A DNA stretch of 64,000 bases from assembly GCF_000956545.1 (NCBI RefSeq), contig NZ_JYIT01000083.1, positions 149,727 to 213,726 on the forward strand, given 5' to 3'. Of this stretch, positions 8,864-17,342 are shown piece after piece. The notes under the pieces are model-generated. The model saw nothing but the letters and a program-made list of their open reading frames with translations. It searched no databases and had not been told where the DNA came from. Source of the DNA: Microbacterium azadirachtae. Its GTDB lineage: Bacteria; Actinomycetota; Actinomycetes; Actinomycetales; Microbacteriaceae. The position numbers and the translations under genes are program-made. The first letter of the stretch is position 1. Each line of letters begins with the position of its first letter.

Positions 8864-9766
8864 TCAGCCCCACGCCGCGGCGCGCGGCACCACGAGCGCC
8901 GGAACCGGGGAGTTGCGCACGATCTTCACGCCGTGCGAGCCGAGGAACACGCGGGCGATCGGGTTCAGGCTGCTCGAGCCGACGACGAGGAGCTCGCCCT
9001 CGCCCCAGCCGATGTCGTCGATCGCGGCGGCCCAGGAGCCGCCGACGCCGATCACGGCGTCATCGACGCGCGGGCGGGGGTCCAGCTCCTCGACCTCGTC
9101 GATGATCGCCGACGCGTGGCGCCGGATCTGCTCCACCCACTCGATCAGCACGGGGTCCTCGGCGCGGCCGCCCGCACCCGAGAGGATGCCGGTCTCGGCC
9201 TCGGGTCGCACCGCGAACGAGGCGATCCGCAGCGCGCCGCCGGCGCGGGCGGCGACCGTCGCCGCGCCGAGCACCAGGTCCTCCGCGGCCTCGGTCCCGC
9301 CGTAGCCCGCGGTGAGCCGCACGATCCGCGAGTCCAGGTCCGCGCGGTAGCCGACGGGCGCGATCGCGACGGGCACCGGCGACGCATGCAGTAGGGCTTC
9401 GGACACGGCCCCGAGGGCGATGCGTCCCGTCTCGCCCTGCGCCGACGAGCCGAGCACGAGGGCATCGGGCGCCTCCTGCTCCGCGAGCTCGAGCAGTCCG
9501 CGCCGGGCCGACGAGGCCTCGTGCACGAGATAGCGCGCCTTCACCTGGCCGCCGAAGACGCTCGCGGCGTGGTCCAGCACCAGATCGGCGGCGGCATGGT
9601 GGTGCTCGCGCCATTCGTGGTCGACGCTGGCGCGCGACGGAGGCCAGGCCGACGCCACGACCGCGGCGACCACGAGATCGGTCTGCAGCGAGTTCGCGAG
9701 CTGAGCGGCGAGCGCGAGCACCGATTCGGAGCGGCGGCCGGTGTCGACGCCGACGAGGACGCTCAT
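8864..9766 (-). CDS. Tandem-domain universal stress protein
   Basis: 300 residues and two UspA repeats. Domain 1 (~1-140) starts MSVLVGVDTGRRSESVLALA and ends with VLGSSAQGETGRIALGAVSE. Domain 2 (~150-300) ends with VVGSSSLNPIARVFLGSHGV and VPALVVPRA. Each loop loosely keeps the ATP-binding pattern. The ATG at 9766 overlaps the stop of the upstream permease (ATGA), so transporter and stress protein are co-translated. The Usp domain may regulate the permease; cytoplasmic Usp domains fused or linked to APC and CPA transporters are known. It is a good candidate for the stress island but has no DosR-like box of its own. Confidence 0.9.
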   Translation of the reverse strand: MSVLVGVDTGRRSESVLALAAQLANSLQTDLVVAAVVASAWPPSRASVDHEWREHHHAAADLVLDHAASVFGGQVKARYLVHEASSARRGLLELAEQEAPDALVLGSSAQGETGRIALGAVSEALLHASPVPVAIAPVGYRADLDSRIVRLTAGYGGTEAAEDLVLGAATVAARAGGALRIASFAVRPEAETGILSGAGGRAEDPVLIEWVEQIRRHASAIIDEVEELDPRPRVDDAVIGVGGSWAAAIDDIGWGEGELLVVGSSSLNPIARVFLGSHGVKIVRNSPVPALVVPRAAAWG

Positions 9767-11229
9767 CGCTCGACCCCGTCGTGCGTGCCGGGCTGGCGCA
9801 CCACGGCCGTGAACGGCACATCGGGGTCGCCGAGCTCGTTGCCCGGCTCCAGGATCGAGCGTCGTCGACCGTAGAAGAAGTAGAACACCAGGAACACGGC
9901 GACCCAGATCGCGAACACCGCGATCGTGATCGGGCGCAGCTGCGTGATGATCCAGATGCAGCCGAGGATCGAGAGGATCGGCGTGATCGGGTACAGCGGC
10001 ACCTTGAAGCCGCGCTCCAGCTCGGGCTCGCGCACGCGGAGGATGATGAGGCCGACCGACACGACGAGGAAGGCGGCGAGGGTGCCGATGCTCGTCATCT
10101 CGGCGAGGAAGTTGATCGGGATCACGCCGGCGAGCACCGCGACCACGGTCGACACGATGATGGTGTTCTGGATCGGGGTGCGGGTGCGCTCGTTGACCTT
10201 CGCGAACACCTTCGGCACCATCCCGTCGCGCGCCATGGCGAACAGGATCCGGGTCTGCCCGTAGATCGTCACGAGGGTCACGCTGAAGATCGAGATCACG
10301 GCGCCGGCCGCGAGCACGGTGCCGGGCCAGGAACTGCCGATGACGTGGGTGAGGATCTCGGAGAGCCCGGCCTCCTGGTTCTCGAACTTCTTCGGATCCT
10401 GCGCCCCGATGCCCACCACGGCGACGCCGATGTAGAGCGTGATGACGACGAGGAGCGCCCCGATGATCGCCAGCGGCAGGTTGCGCCGGGGGTTCTTCGC
10501 CTCCTCGCCCGCGGTGGAGACCGCGTCGAGGCCGACGAAGGAGAAGAAGATCACGCCCGCGCCGGCCGCGATGCCGCCGATCCCGTACGGCGCGAAGTCG
10601 GCGAAGTGATCCGAGTTCCAGCCCGTGACGCCCACGGCGATGAAGAACAGCAGCACGGCGATCTTGATGCACACCATGATCGCGTTCGTCAGCACCGACT
10701 CCCTGGTGCCGCGGATCAGCAGGACCGCGCAGAGCGCGACCAGGATCACGGCGGGGAGGTTCACGACGCCGCCCTCCTCGGGGGCGTTGCTGAGCGCGGC
10801 GGGCAGGTGCCAGCCGAACAGGTTCCCGATGAGCTCGTTCACATACTGCGACCAGCCCACCGCGACCGCCGCGGCGGAGACCGCATACTCGAGCAGCAGG
10901 CACGCGCCGACGACCATCGCCGTGCCCTCGCCGAGGGTCGCGAACGCGTAGGAGTACGTGGATCCGGAGACGGGGACGGCGCCGGCCAGCTCCGCGTAGC
11001 AGAGCGCGGTGAGTCCGGCGACGATGCCGGCGATGACGAACGACCACACCACGGCGGGCCCCGCGAGCGGCACCGCCTGCGACATGATGAAGAAGATCCC
11101 CGTGCCGATCGTGGCGCTGATGCCGATCGCCATGAGGGGGAAGAGGCCGATCGTGCGTCTCAGCGGGGAGTCCCCCGATTCTCGCGGGATCGGCTTTCGT
11201 CGCAGGAGCTGCTGGGCGATCGACGTCAT
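9763..11229 (-). CDS. APC-superfamily amino-acid permease
   Basis: 488 residues and about 12 hydrophobic segments. The N-terminal ..RRTIGLFPLMAIGISATIGTGIFF is the APC/CAT-type first helix with the unwound GxGxF substrate loop. Later segments include FFSFVGLDAVSTAGEEAKNP, typical of cationic amino-acid transporter-like members. The ATG at 11229 is preferred over 11355 because GAAAGGACG precedes it and the extra 42 residues would be hydrophilic and Arg/Pro-rich. Its gene neighbour upstream, transcribed the same way, is a PLP decarboxylase of the ornithine/lysine/arginine class, so a cationic amino acid is a reasonable but unproven substrate. Confidence 0.9.
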   Translation of the reverse strand: MTSIAQQLLRRKPIPRESGDSPLRRTIGLFPLMAIGISATIGTGIFFIMSQAVPLAGPAVVWSFVIAGIVAGLTALCYAELAGAVPVSGSTYSYAFATLGEGTAMVVGACLLLEYAVSAAAVAVGWSQYVNELIGNLFGWHLPAALSNAPEEGGVVNLPAVILVALCAVLLIRGTRESVLTNAIMVCIKIAVLLFFIAVGVTGWNSDHFADFAPYGIGGIAAGAGVIFFSFVGLDAVSTAGEEAKNPRRNLPLAIIGALLVVITLYIGVAVVGIGAQDPKKFENQEAGLSEILTHVIGSSWPGTVLAAGAVISIFSVTLVTIYGQTRILFAMARDGMVPKVFAKVNERTRTPIQNTIIVSTVVAVLAGVIPINFLAEMTSIGTLAAFLVVSVGLIILRVREPELERGFKVPLYPITPILSILGCIWIITQLRPITIAVFAIWVAVFLVFYFFYGRRRSILEPGNELGDPDVPFTAVVRQPGTHDGVER

Positions 11230-11281
11230 GGTGCTGCGTCCTTTCAGGGCGGCGGCATCGTCGCGCGTCGCCCGCTCGTTC

Positions 11282-11297
11282 GGACCGGGACCGGTCC
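11282..11297. repeat. Perfect inverted repeat upstream of the permease-Usp operon
   Basis: GGACCGG, two bases, then CCGGTCC. It lies 53 bases before the permease ATG, in the promoter region. It contains GGGAC and GGTCC but with the wrong spacing for a DosR box, so another regulator is more likely. Confidence 0.4.
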
Positions 11298-11397
11298 TGG
11301 CTGGTGTCGATCGGGGGTGCACCCACGGTAGTCCCACGGATCGCCCTCGCTCCACTCGAAGACGGCGGATCGTGGACGAGCGCCCGATCGACGAGGT

Positions 11398-12864
11398 CTA
11401 GCCGTGGTCGCCGACGACCACGCGCACCCCGTCCACGAGGGCGTCGACGGCGCCGCGCACGTACCCGCCGGGCGTCGCCGCGATCCCGCGGAGGAACGCG
11501 ATCGTCTCCGCCGTCAGCACCTCGCCGGGCAGCACGTTCGGGATCCCCGGCGGGTACGCCGCGAGGGAGTCGGCGGAGACGCGTCCGACAGCGTCGGCCG
11601 CCGGGACGACCTCGGTGTGGGCGAACGCCGCATCGCGGGGCCGCATCACCCCCGGCCCGGGCGACGGCAGCGACACGGACGCGGCGTCGCCGCGCGCGGC
11701 GAGGGCGCCCACGGGCTGCAGCGCCTCGAGCGCCGCCACGAAGCGGGCCGGATCCGGTGTCGTGCCGGGGCCCACGAAGGCGACGATGCAGGATCCGGTC
11801 GAGATCTCGGTCATGATCCCGGCGGTGCGCAGCAGCTCCTCGCGCACGGAGTGCCCGTGCAGGCCCGCGGCGCCGACGTCGATCGATACCCGGAGCGGAT
11901 CGTGGCCGACGATGTCGGGGAAGGCGTCGAAGCCGTCGCTCACGATCGGGAAGCGCCCGGTCGCGCGCACCGCGTCGCGCAGCGCCGCGGCCGCGGCGAT
12001 CGATGCGCCGATGCGGTCGTGGCCGTCCTCGAGCGCCGCCCGCGCGAGGTCGAGCGAGGCGAGCAGCAGGGAGCTCGCGCTCGTGGACTGCGTGAACATG
12101 AAGGCGCGGTCGATGAGCGGCTCCAGCTCGTCCGCGTACGGGCTGTCGGCGAGGTGCAGCATGGCGGACTGGGTGAGGCTGCCGCCCATCTTGTGCGTCG
12201 ACGAGACGACGAGGTCGGCCCCGAGCGCGATCGGGTTGGCGGGGAGCTCCGGGTGGAATCCGAAGTGCGCGGCCCAGGCGGCGTCGACGACCAGCGGCAC
12301 TCCGGCCTCATGGCAGACGGCCGCGATGCCCTGCACATCGGCGACCGCGCCGAAGTAGCTCGGGCTGATGATGTAGGCCGCCTTCGCGTCCACGCCCTCG
12401 AGCGCTTCGCGCATGGCCTCGGGCGTGACCCCGTGGTTGATGCCGTGGTGGGCGTCGATCGTGGGCTGCACGAAGCGCGGGTCCAGTCCGCCGAGGATGA
12501 TGCCGTCGAAGAAGCTCGAGTGCGCGCTGCGCTGCGCGACCACGATCTCGTCGGGGGTGCGGAACGCGGACAGGGCGAGGGCGGTCATGCGGTTCGCCTC
12601 GGACGCGCCGTTGGTGAGGAACCAGGTGCGGCGTGCGCCCCACGCCCGCGCCGCGGCCTCGCGCGCCTCCTCGAGCGGGTTCTCCCGGCCCTTGTCGATG
12701 CCGTCGAGCAGGGGCTCCACGTCGTAGCGCAGCACGTCCTCGCCGAAGAAGTCCGCGAGCAGGGGAGCGGCGGCGGGATCCGCGCTGTGCCCGGGCACGT
12801 TGAGGCGCTGCAGGTCGCGGGCGGCGAATCGGCGGAGGGCGTCGGCGTAGGGCGTGGTCGTCAC
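11398..12864 (-). CDS. PLP-dependent Orn/Lys/Arg decarboxylase-family protein
   Basis: 488 residues. The fold-type I core is clear: TWFLTNGASEANRMTALAL (~80-98), the PLP-ring residues HSSFFDGIILGG, Asp194 in VVDAAWAAHFGFH, and the Schiff-base lysine Lys225 in SSTHKMGGSLTQ. This pattern belongs to the ornithine/lysine/arginine decarboxylase family, which makes polyamines and consumes protons. The C-terminal domain (PPGIPNVLPGE) is also family-typical. GTG start; no strong SD. Divergent from a LysR gene with an operator-like dyad between them. The exact amino acid is not predictable from sequence alone. Confidence 0.85.
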   Translation of the reverse strand: MTTTPYADALRRFAARDLQRLNVPGHSADPAAAPLLADFFGEDVLRYDVEPLLDGIDKGRENPLEEAREAAARAWGARRTWFLTNGASEANRMTALALSAFRTPDEIVVAQRSAHSSFFDGIILGGLDPRFVQPTIDAHHGINHGVTPEAMREALEGVDAKAAYIISPSYFGAVADVQGIAAVCHEAGVPLVVDAAWAAHFGFHPELPANPIALGADLVVSSTHKMGGSLTQSAMLHLADSPYADELEPLIDRAFMFTQSTSASSLLLASLDLARAALEDGHDRIGASIAAAAALRDAVRATGRFPIVSDGFDAFPDIVGHDPLRVSIDVGAAGLHGHSVREELLRTAGIMTEISTGSCIVAFVGPGTTPDPARFVAALEALQPVGALAARGDAASVSLPSPGPGVMRPRDAAFAHTEVVPAADAVGRVSADSLAAYPPGIPNVLPGEVLTAETIAFLRGIAATPGGYVRGAVDALVDGVRVVVGDHG

Positions 12865-12891
12865 GGATCGATTCTGGCGACGCGGGCTACG

Positions 12892-12916
12892 ATGAGGAAT
12901 AGAGACATATCTTCAT
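12892..12916. promoter_or_regulatory. LysR-type operator candidate
   Basis: ATGAGGA, 11 bases, then TCTTCAT: an interrupted dyad with 6 of 7 matching arm positions. It lies in the short divergent gap between decarboxylase and LysR genes, which is the usual place and size (T-N11-A) for a LysR site. Confidence 0.4.
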
Positions 12917-12943
12917 TGATCGATACCCACTATGGAGCGCGGC

Positions 12944-13837
12944 ATGCTCGACCTGAGGCAGCTCAGAGCCCTGCGCAGCGTGGCGGAGGAGGGATCCGTC
13001 CTGCGCGCGGCGACGGCGCTGCACTGGAGCCAGCCGACGGTGACGCACCACCTCCGCGGTCTCGAACGCGAGCTGGGCGCTCCGGTCGTGACGAGCGGAT
13101 CCGGCGGCACCCGGCTCACCCCGGTCGGCGAGGCGATGCTGCCGCACGCCGTGGCGATGCTCGACCGGGCGGAGCGCGCCGTCGACGAGGTGCGCGAGCT
13201 CGTCGCCGCGGGCCGGCGGCGCATCGCGATCGGCGTGTTCCCCTCCGCCGGAGCGCGCCTGCTGCCCCAGGTGGTGCGTGCGCTGCAGCAGGCGGGCTTC
13301 GAGCCCGTGGTCTCCGAGGCCGAGCTGGATCCGCTCATGGCGGCCGTCGCGGGGCTCCGCCTCGACGCCGCCATCGTGTACGACGCGCCGGGGCGGCCGA
13401 CGATCCTGCCGCCCGGCTTCCGGATGATCCCGGTGCGCCAGGAGCACCTCGCGGTGATCGTGCCCCCCGCGCATCCCCTCGCCGGGCGCGCGGGCGTGCC
13501 GCTCGCCGACCTCCGCGGCGAGGCGTGGATCGCCGGCGCCACGGACGAGGATCCCGTGGACGCCGCGCTCGCCCGGGCCGCGGAACAGGCGGGCTTCGCT
13601 CCGCGGATCGCCATGCGCAGCGACGACTACGCGGTGGTGGCGGCGTACGTCGCCGCCGGGTTCGGGGTCGCGCTCGTGCCGGAGCTCGCGCTGCCTGCGC
13701 ACCTGGACGCGGTTGCGACCGTGGAGATCGCCGACGCCGTGTTCGAGCGGCGCATCTTCCTCGTGACGGCGCCCACGGTGGACGCGTCCGCGCGCGCGGC
13801 ACTGGAGCGGGCGCTGCGGGCCTCGACGGACGCGTAA
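12944..13837 (+). CDS. LysR-family transcriptional regulator
   Basis: 297 residues. An N-terminal winged helix (~1-60: MLDLRQLRALRSVAEEGSV, then LHWSQPTVTHHLRGLERELG) is followed by a periplasmic-binding-like effector domain (~88-295). The start at 12944 is set by GGAG six bases upstream; the in-frame ATG at 12932 would bury that SD. It is divergent from the decarboxylase, so it probably controls that gene and itself. The ligand is unknown. The downstream neighbour is a tiny convergent ORF. Confidence 0.9.
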   Translation: MLDLRQLRALRSVAEEGSVLRAATALHWSQPTVTHHLRGLERELGAPVVTSGSGGTRLTPVGEAMLPHAVAMLDRAERAVDEVRELVAAGRRRIAIGVFPSAGARLLPQVVRALQQAGFEPVVSEAELDPLMAAVAGLRLDAAIVYDAPGRPTILPPGFRMIPVRQEHLAVIVPPAHPLAGRAGVPLADLRGEAWIAGATDEDPVDAALARAAEQAGFAPRIAMRSDDYAVVAAYVAAGFGVALVPELALPAHLDAVATVEIADAVFERRIFLVTAPTVDASARAALERALRASTDA

Positions 13838-13847
13838 GCCGCGACCG

Positions 13848-13985
13848 TCACGGATCCGTCTCCTCGTCCGTCGCGAACTGGTCCGCCGTCACCCACAGGA
13901 TCACGGCCAGGTCCCAGGCCGCGCCTGTGACGATCGGCCGCCGCGGCGGGGTCGCGTCGTCGTCCTCGGATGGGGCGTCGGGCAT
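13848..13985 (-). CDS. Small acidic hypothetical protein (45 aa)
   Basis: An ORF of 45 codons that begins MPDAPSEDDDATPPRR, has a hydrophobic centre (IVTGAAWDLAVILWVTADQF) and an acidic tail (ATDEETDP). The GAGGGGAA seven bases before the ATG is one of the better SDs in this region, which is the main reason to call it. It converges on the LysR gene (10 bases between the stop codons). No function is recognised; it could be a small membrane-associated protein. A different-frame start at 13992 lacks such an SD. Confidence 0.5.
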   Translation of the reverse strand: MPDAPSEDDDATPPRRPIVTGAAWDLAVILWVTADQFATDEETDP

Positions 13986-14125
13986 CTTTCATTCCCCTCG
14001 TGCCACCCCGGGCATGGGCAGCACGGCGATGCTAGGAGGTGCGCCTTCACAGCCGGACGTGGCCCGGTGTGAAATCCCCCGGTCGCCGACGTTGGGGCGC
14101 TCGCGGCCCTCCGAGCGGCCGCCGT

Positions 14126-14135
14126 GTTGTACAAC
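14126..14135. promoter_or_regulatory. Perfect palindrome GTTGTACAAC in a promoter region
   Basis: A ten-base perfect palindrome in an otherwise GC-rich gap, 31 bases before the GTG of the XRE-like gene. Likely operator for that protein or another dimeric regulator; no family match claimed. Confidence 0.35.
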
Positions 14136-14166
14136 TGGGATCGGCGGGCTTCCCGGGGAGGTGGCT

Positions 14167-15060
14167 GTGGCGGACGAGTCGACGTCGGATTCCGAGACGT
14201 TTGCGGGCGCGCTGCGTCGCGCGCTCGATCACAGGGGCCTGACGCTCACCGCCGTGCACGCGCTTCTCGCCGACCACGGCAACCCGATCTCGATCGCGAC
14301 GCTCAGTTACTGGCGATCTGGTCAGCGCCGGCCCGAGGCCGCCGCATCGCTCAGCGCCGTCGACGATCTGGAGCAGATCCTGGGCCTGGATCCGGGATCC
14401 CTGTCCTCGTTGGTCAATCCCACCGCGCGGCTGGGCGTGCAGCCGGAGCCGCTCGTGCCCTTCGAAGAGCGGGCGCGTCGGGAGACGGAGGAGACCTTCG
14501 CGGCGCTGGCCGCCGCCGCACAGGCGGACATCCGCGAGATCTCGACCCACATGACCGCCTACACGCATCGGGACGGGAGCGTGGACCGGACCGAGTTCGT
14601 CTCCGTGGTACAGGTGGTGCGCGGCGTGGTCACGGAGCTGCCGCTCATCGACGTCGCGCCGGAGGAGACGGATGCGATGAGCAGGATCCTCGATGTGGTC
14701 GGAGGGCGTCTCGTGCGCGAGTACCGGCATCCGGGCCGCCTGGTCTCCGGCATCGTGATCGAGCTCGACGAGCCCGCGACCGCGGGATCCACGTTCACCC
14801 TGCAGTTCACGGAGCAGCTTCCGCGGGACTACCCGAACCGCAGGAGCGCGTGGCATGCGACGGCGCGTCCGACCAAGGAGACCCTGATCCGCGTCGTCTT
14901 CCCCGAGGGGGCGGATCCCGACTGGTGCGAGGAGTACGTGGAGTCGGACACCGGCGACGAGGTGTGGGCGCAGCGGGCGGTGGTCCACGGTCGCATCGCG
15001 CACGCGATGCGGCACGGCTTCGGCCCCGGCGTCCTCGGGATCCGCTGGGGAGGATCATGA
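14167..15060 (+). CDS. Helix-turn-helix (XRE-like) domain protein of unknown role
   Basis: 297 residues. The N-terminus (~8-75) reads like a lambda-repressor-type helix-turn-helix: FAGALRRALDHRGLTLTAVH, then ISIATLSYWRSGQRRP, a recognition-helix pattern. The remaining ~220 residues are a beta-rich domain with no family I recognise (EFVSVVQVVRGVV, ..EYRHPGRLVSGIVIELDEP). The GTG at 14167 is chosen for GGGGAGG five bases upstream. Possibly an actinobacterial regulator in which the C-terminal domain binds a ligand; the nearby TTGTACAA palindrome could be its target. No partner gene is evident: the next gene is a membrane protease on the same strand. Confidence 0.7.
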   Translation: MADESTSDSETFAGALRRALDHRGLTLTAVHALLADHGNPISIATLSYWRSGQRRPEAAASLSAVDDLEQILGLDPGSLSSLVNPTARLGVQPEPLVPFEERARRETEETFAALAAAAQADIREISTHMTAYTHRDGSVDRTEFVSVVQVVRGVVTELPLIDVAPEETDAMSRILDVVGGRLVREYRHPGRLVSGIVIELDEPATAGSTFTLQFTEQLPRDYPNRRSAWHATARPTKETLIRVVFPEGADPDWCEEYVESDTGDEVWAQRAVVHGRIAHAMRHGFGPGVLGIRWGGS

Positions 15061-15183
15061 GCGTCCTGCCGGTGGACGCGTTCGCGGATGGATCTGGTGG
15101 CGGGGCGCGGCGGGTGGGACCATGAGACATGGCGAACGGCTGACCTGTCCTCGGGCCCCGTCGCTGGCGGAAAGGTCATCCTC

Positions 15184-16089
15184 ATGGCTGTCGTCGGCAA
15201 CATCGATCGTTCCTCCCCGGCGGTGCCGCAGGGCGTGATCGCCCGGCACCCGCTCACGGCGTACTTCGTGATCGCGTACCTCGTCTCCTGGGTCATCGAG
15301 GTGCCCGTCGCCCTGTCTGCGCAGGGCGCTCTGCCCGCACTCCCCAAGCCGGCCGTCGCGATCGCCGTGGTGGCGGCGACCTTCGGTCCGACCGTGGGCG
15401 CGTTCGTCGTGACCGCGGTGACGGACGGCAGGGCGGGTGTGGTGCGCCTGCTGCGCCGCTACGTCCAGTGGCGCGTCGGGATCCTCTGGTACCTGTTCCT
15501 GCTGATCGGCGTCCCGCTCATCGTGATCCTGGGCACGATCGTCGTGCCCGGAGCGCTGCAGACCTACCGGCCGATCCTCCCGGCCCTGCTGGCCGCGTAC
15601 CCGCTCGCGTTCCTGATGACGTTCCTGCTCGGCGGGCCGCTGGGGGAGGAGCCGGGCTGGCGCGGGTTCGCCCTGCCGCGGCTCCAGGACCGCTTCGGAC
15701 CGCTGCGGGGCAGCGTCCTCCTCGGCGTCCTGTGGGCCTGCTGGCATCTGCCGCTGTTCTGGAGCGGCGTGTGGACGCCGCCCACGATCGCCAACGTGGT
15801 CATGTTCGTGGTCATGATCACGGCTCTCACGATCATGATGACCTGGGTGTTCAACCACGCCGGCGGCAGCCTGCTGATCACGATGCTGATGCACGCCTCG
15901 TTCAACACGTTCGCGAACCGGGTGGCCTCGCCGCTGTTCCCCGCGCCGATCTTCGACGAGTACGGCCTGCTGCCGGTGCTCATCGGCTTCACGGCCACGG
16001 CGCTCGTGCTGATCGTCGCGACGCGCGGGCGCCTGGGGCTCCCGGTCGGCGAGCCCTCGCCGGGACTCGCCCGCGCGGAAGGATCCTGA
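15184..16089 (+). CDS. CPBP-family intramembrane glutamic endopeptidase
   Basis: 301 residues with about 7-8 hydrophobic segments. The CPBP (Abi/Rce1-like) motifs are complete: GPLGEEPGWRGFALPRL (Glu155-Glu156...Arg160), WACWHLPLFW (His188) and LMHASFNTF (His237). These residues build the membrane-buried catalytic site. The start at 15184 has GGAAAGG eight bases upstream; longer in-frame starts read through a low-complexity gap. The substrate is unknown; some members give bacteriocin immunity or process prenylated-like peptides. Confidence 0.88.
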   Translation: MAVVGNIDRSSPAVPQGVIARHPLTAYFVIAYLVSWVIEVPVALSAQGALPALPKPAVAIAVVAATFGPTVGAFVVTAVTDGRAGVVRLLRRYVQWRVGILWYLFLLIGVPLIVILGTIVVPGALQTYRPILPALLAAYPLAFLMTFLLGGPLGEEPGWRGFALPRLQDRFGPLRGSVLLGVLWACWHLPLFWSGVWTPPTIANVVMFVVMITALTIMMTWVFNHAGGSLLITMLMHASFNTFANRVASPLFPAPIFDEYGLLPVLIGFTATALVLIVATRGRLGLPVGEPSPGLARAEGS

Positions 16090-16095
16090 GGGCGG

Positions 16096-17205
16096 TCAGG
16101 CCCGCCGGTACTGCGCCGTGATCGGGCAGTCGAACGGATCGCGCGCGGCCAGCCCGACGCGGTTCAGGTAGTCGATCACGATCGCGTAGGAGCGCCAGAG
16201 CGAGGTCTCGGTGTACGGGACGCCGTGCGTGTCGCAGAACTCGCGGACGATCTCCCGAGCCCGGCCGAGGTGCATCCGGGACATGCTCGGGAACAGGTGA
16301 TGCTCCACCTGATGGTTCAGGCCGCCCATCAGCGCGGTCGCCCACCAGCCGCCGCGGATGTTGCGGGAGGTGCGCACCTGCTTCGTGAAGAAGTCCAGCC
16401 GGGCATCTGGCGCGATCACGGCCATGCCCTTGTGGTTGGGGGCGAACGAAGCGCCCATGTACACGCCGAACACCGCCAGCATCACCCCGACGAAAGCCGC
16501 CGCCTTGCCGAGCGGCAGCAGCAGGAAGATCGGGGTCAGCACGAGCGCGAAGCGCGCGGCGATCATGCCGATCTCGGCCCAGCGGCCCTTCACGGGCTGG
16601 CGTCCGACGAGGTGCCTGATCCCGAGGTAGTGCAGGTTCAGCCCCTCGAGGGTGAGGAGCGGAAAGAACAGCCAGCCCTGGCGGCGCGTGATCCACCGGC
16701 GCAGGCCCCGAGCCTGCGCGGCGTCCTCGTCCAGGAACGAGATCGTGTCGACCTCGATGTCGGGATCCTTGCCGACCCTGTTCGGGTTGGCGTGGTGCCT
16801 GCTGTGCTTGGAGTCCCACCAGGAGTAGCTCATCCCGACGACCGCGGCGAGGACGCGCGCGAGCCGGTCGTTCGCCGGCCCGCTCGCCAGGATCTGCCGG
16901 TGCGCCGCCTCGTGGGCGAGGAATGCGACCTGCGTGAACAGGATCCCGAGAGCCATGGCCATCAGCAGCTGGAACCAGCTGTCGCCGAGCAGCACCGATC
17001 CGGTCACGACCGCTCCGAAGCCCACCGCGACCGCCGCCCCGATCAGTGCGTAGAACCGCGGCGTGCGGCGCATCAGCCCGGTCTCCCGTACCACGCGCGA
17101 GACCTCGATGTAGGCGCGGGCGATCGGCGGGAAGTCCTCCTGCCGCGCGTACGTCTGGCGCACCGGTCCGAGCTGGGAGGGGGGACTGACGGAAGTGGAG
17201 GTCAT
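16096..17205 (-). CDS. Fatty acid desaturase (membrane di-iron)
   Basis: 369 residues. All three histidine boxes are present: HEAAH (98-102), HSRHH (134-138) and HQVEHH (298-303), the last of the front-end/acyl-lipid type. Hydrophobic helices are at ~52-95, ~178-200 and ~215-252. It introduces a double bond into fatty acyl chains, keeping membranes fluid. The final His box HQVEHHLFP is the one seen in acyl-lipid delta desaturases such as DesA3-like and linoleoyl types. SD is weak. Convergent with the CPBP protease (6-base gap) and followed upstream by the zinc dehydrogenase on the same strand. Confidence 0.9.
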   Translation of the reverse strand: MTSTSVSPPSQLGPVRQTYARQEDFPPIARAYIEVSRVVRETGLMRRTPRFYALIGAAVAVGFGAVVTGSVLLGDSWFQLLMAMALGILFTQVAFLAHEAAHRQILASGPANDRLARVLAAVVGMSYSWWDSKHSRHHANPNRVGKDPDIEVDTISFLDEDAAQARGLRRWITRRQGWLFFPLLTLEGLNLHYLGIRHLVGRQPVKGRWAEIGMIAARFALVLTPIFLLLPLGKAAAFVGVMLAVFGVYMGASFAPNHKGMAVIAPDARLDFFTKQVRTSRNIRGGWWATALMGGLNHQVEHHLFPSMSRMHLGRAREIVREFCDTHGVPYTETSLWRSYAIVIDYLNRVGLAARDPFDCPITAQYRRA

Positions 17206-17342
17206 GCGAGGCGCCTAACGGGTCTCCGGCCGGAGCCGGGCGGAAGCCAAGGGCGGGCGCCGTTCGCTGAGGCTCACGCTACGCGCACACGTATGCACCG
17301 GGCGGCATGTGCGCGCGCGGCGGTGGCGTCCGAGGCGACCCC

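Noticed and set aside
11404..15060. 1218-codon frame spanning decarboxylase, LysR and XRE-like regions
   Set aside because: Only its last ~297 codons are real (XRE-like protein); the rest crosses two well-supported genes and a promoter.
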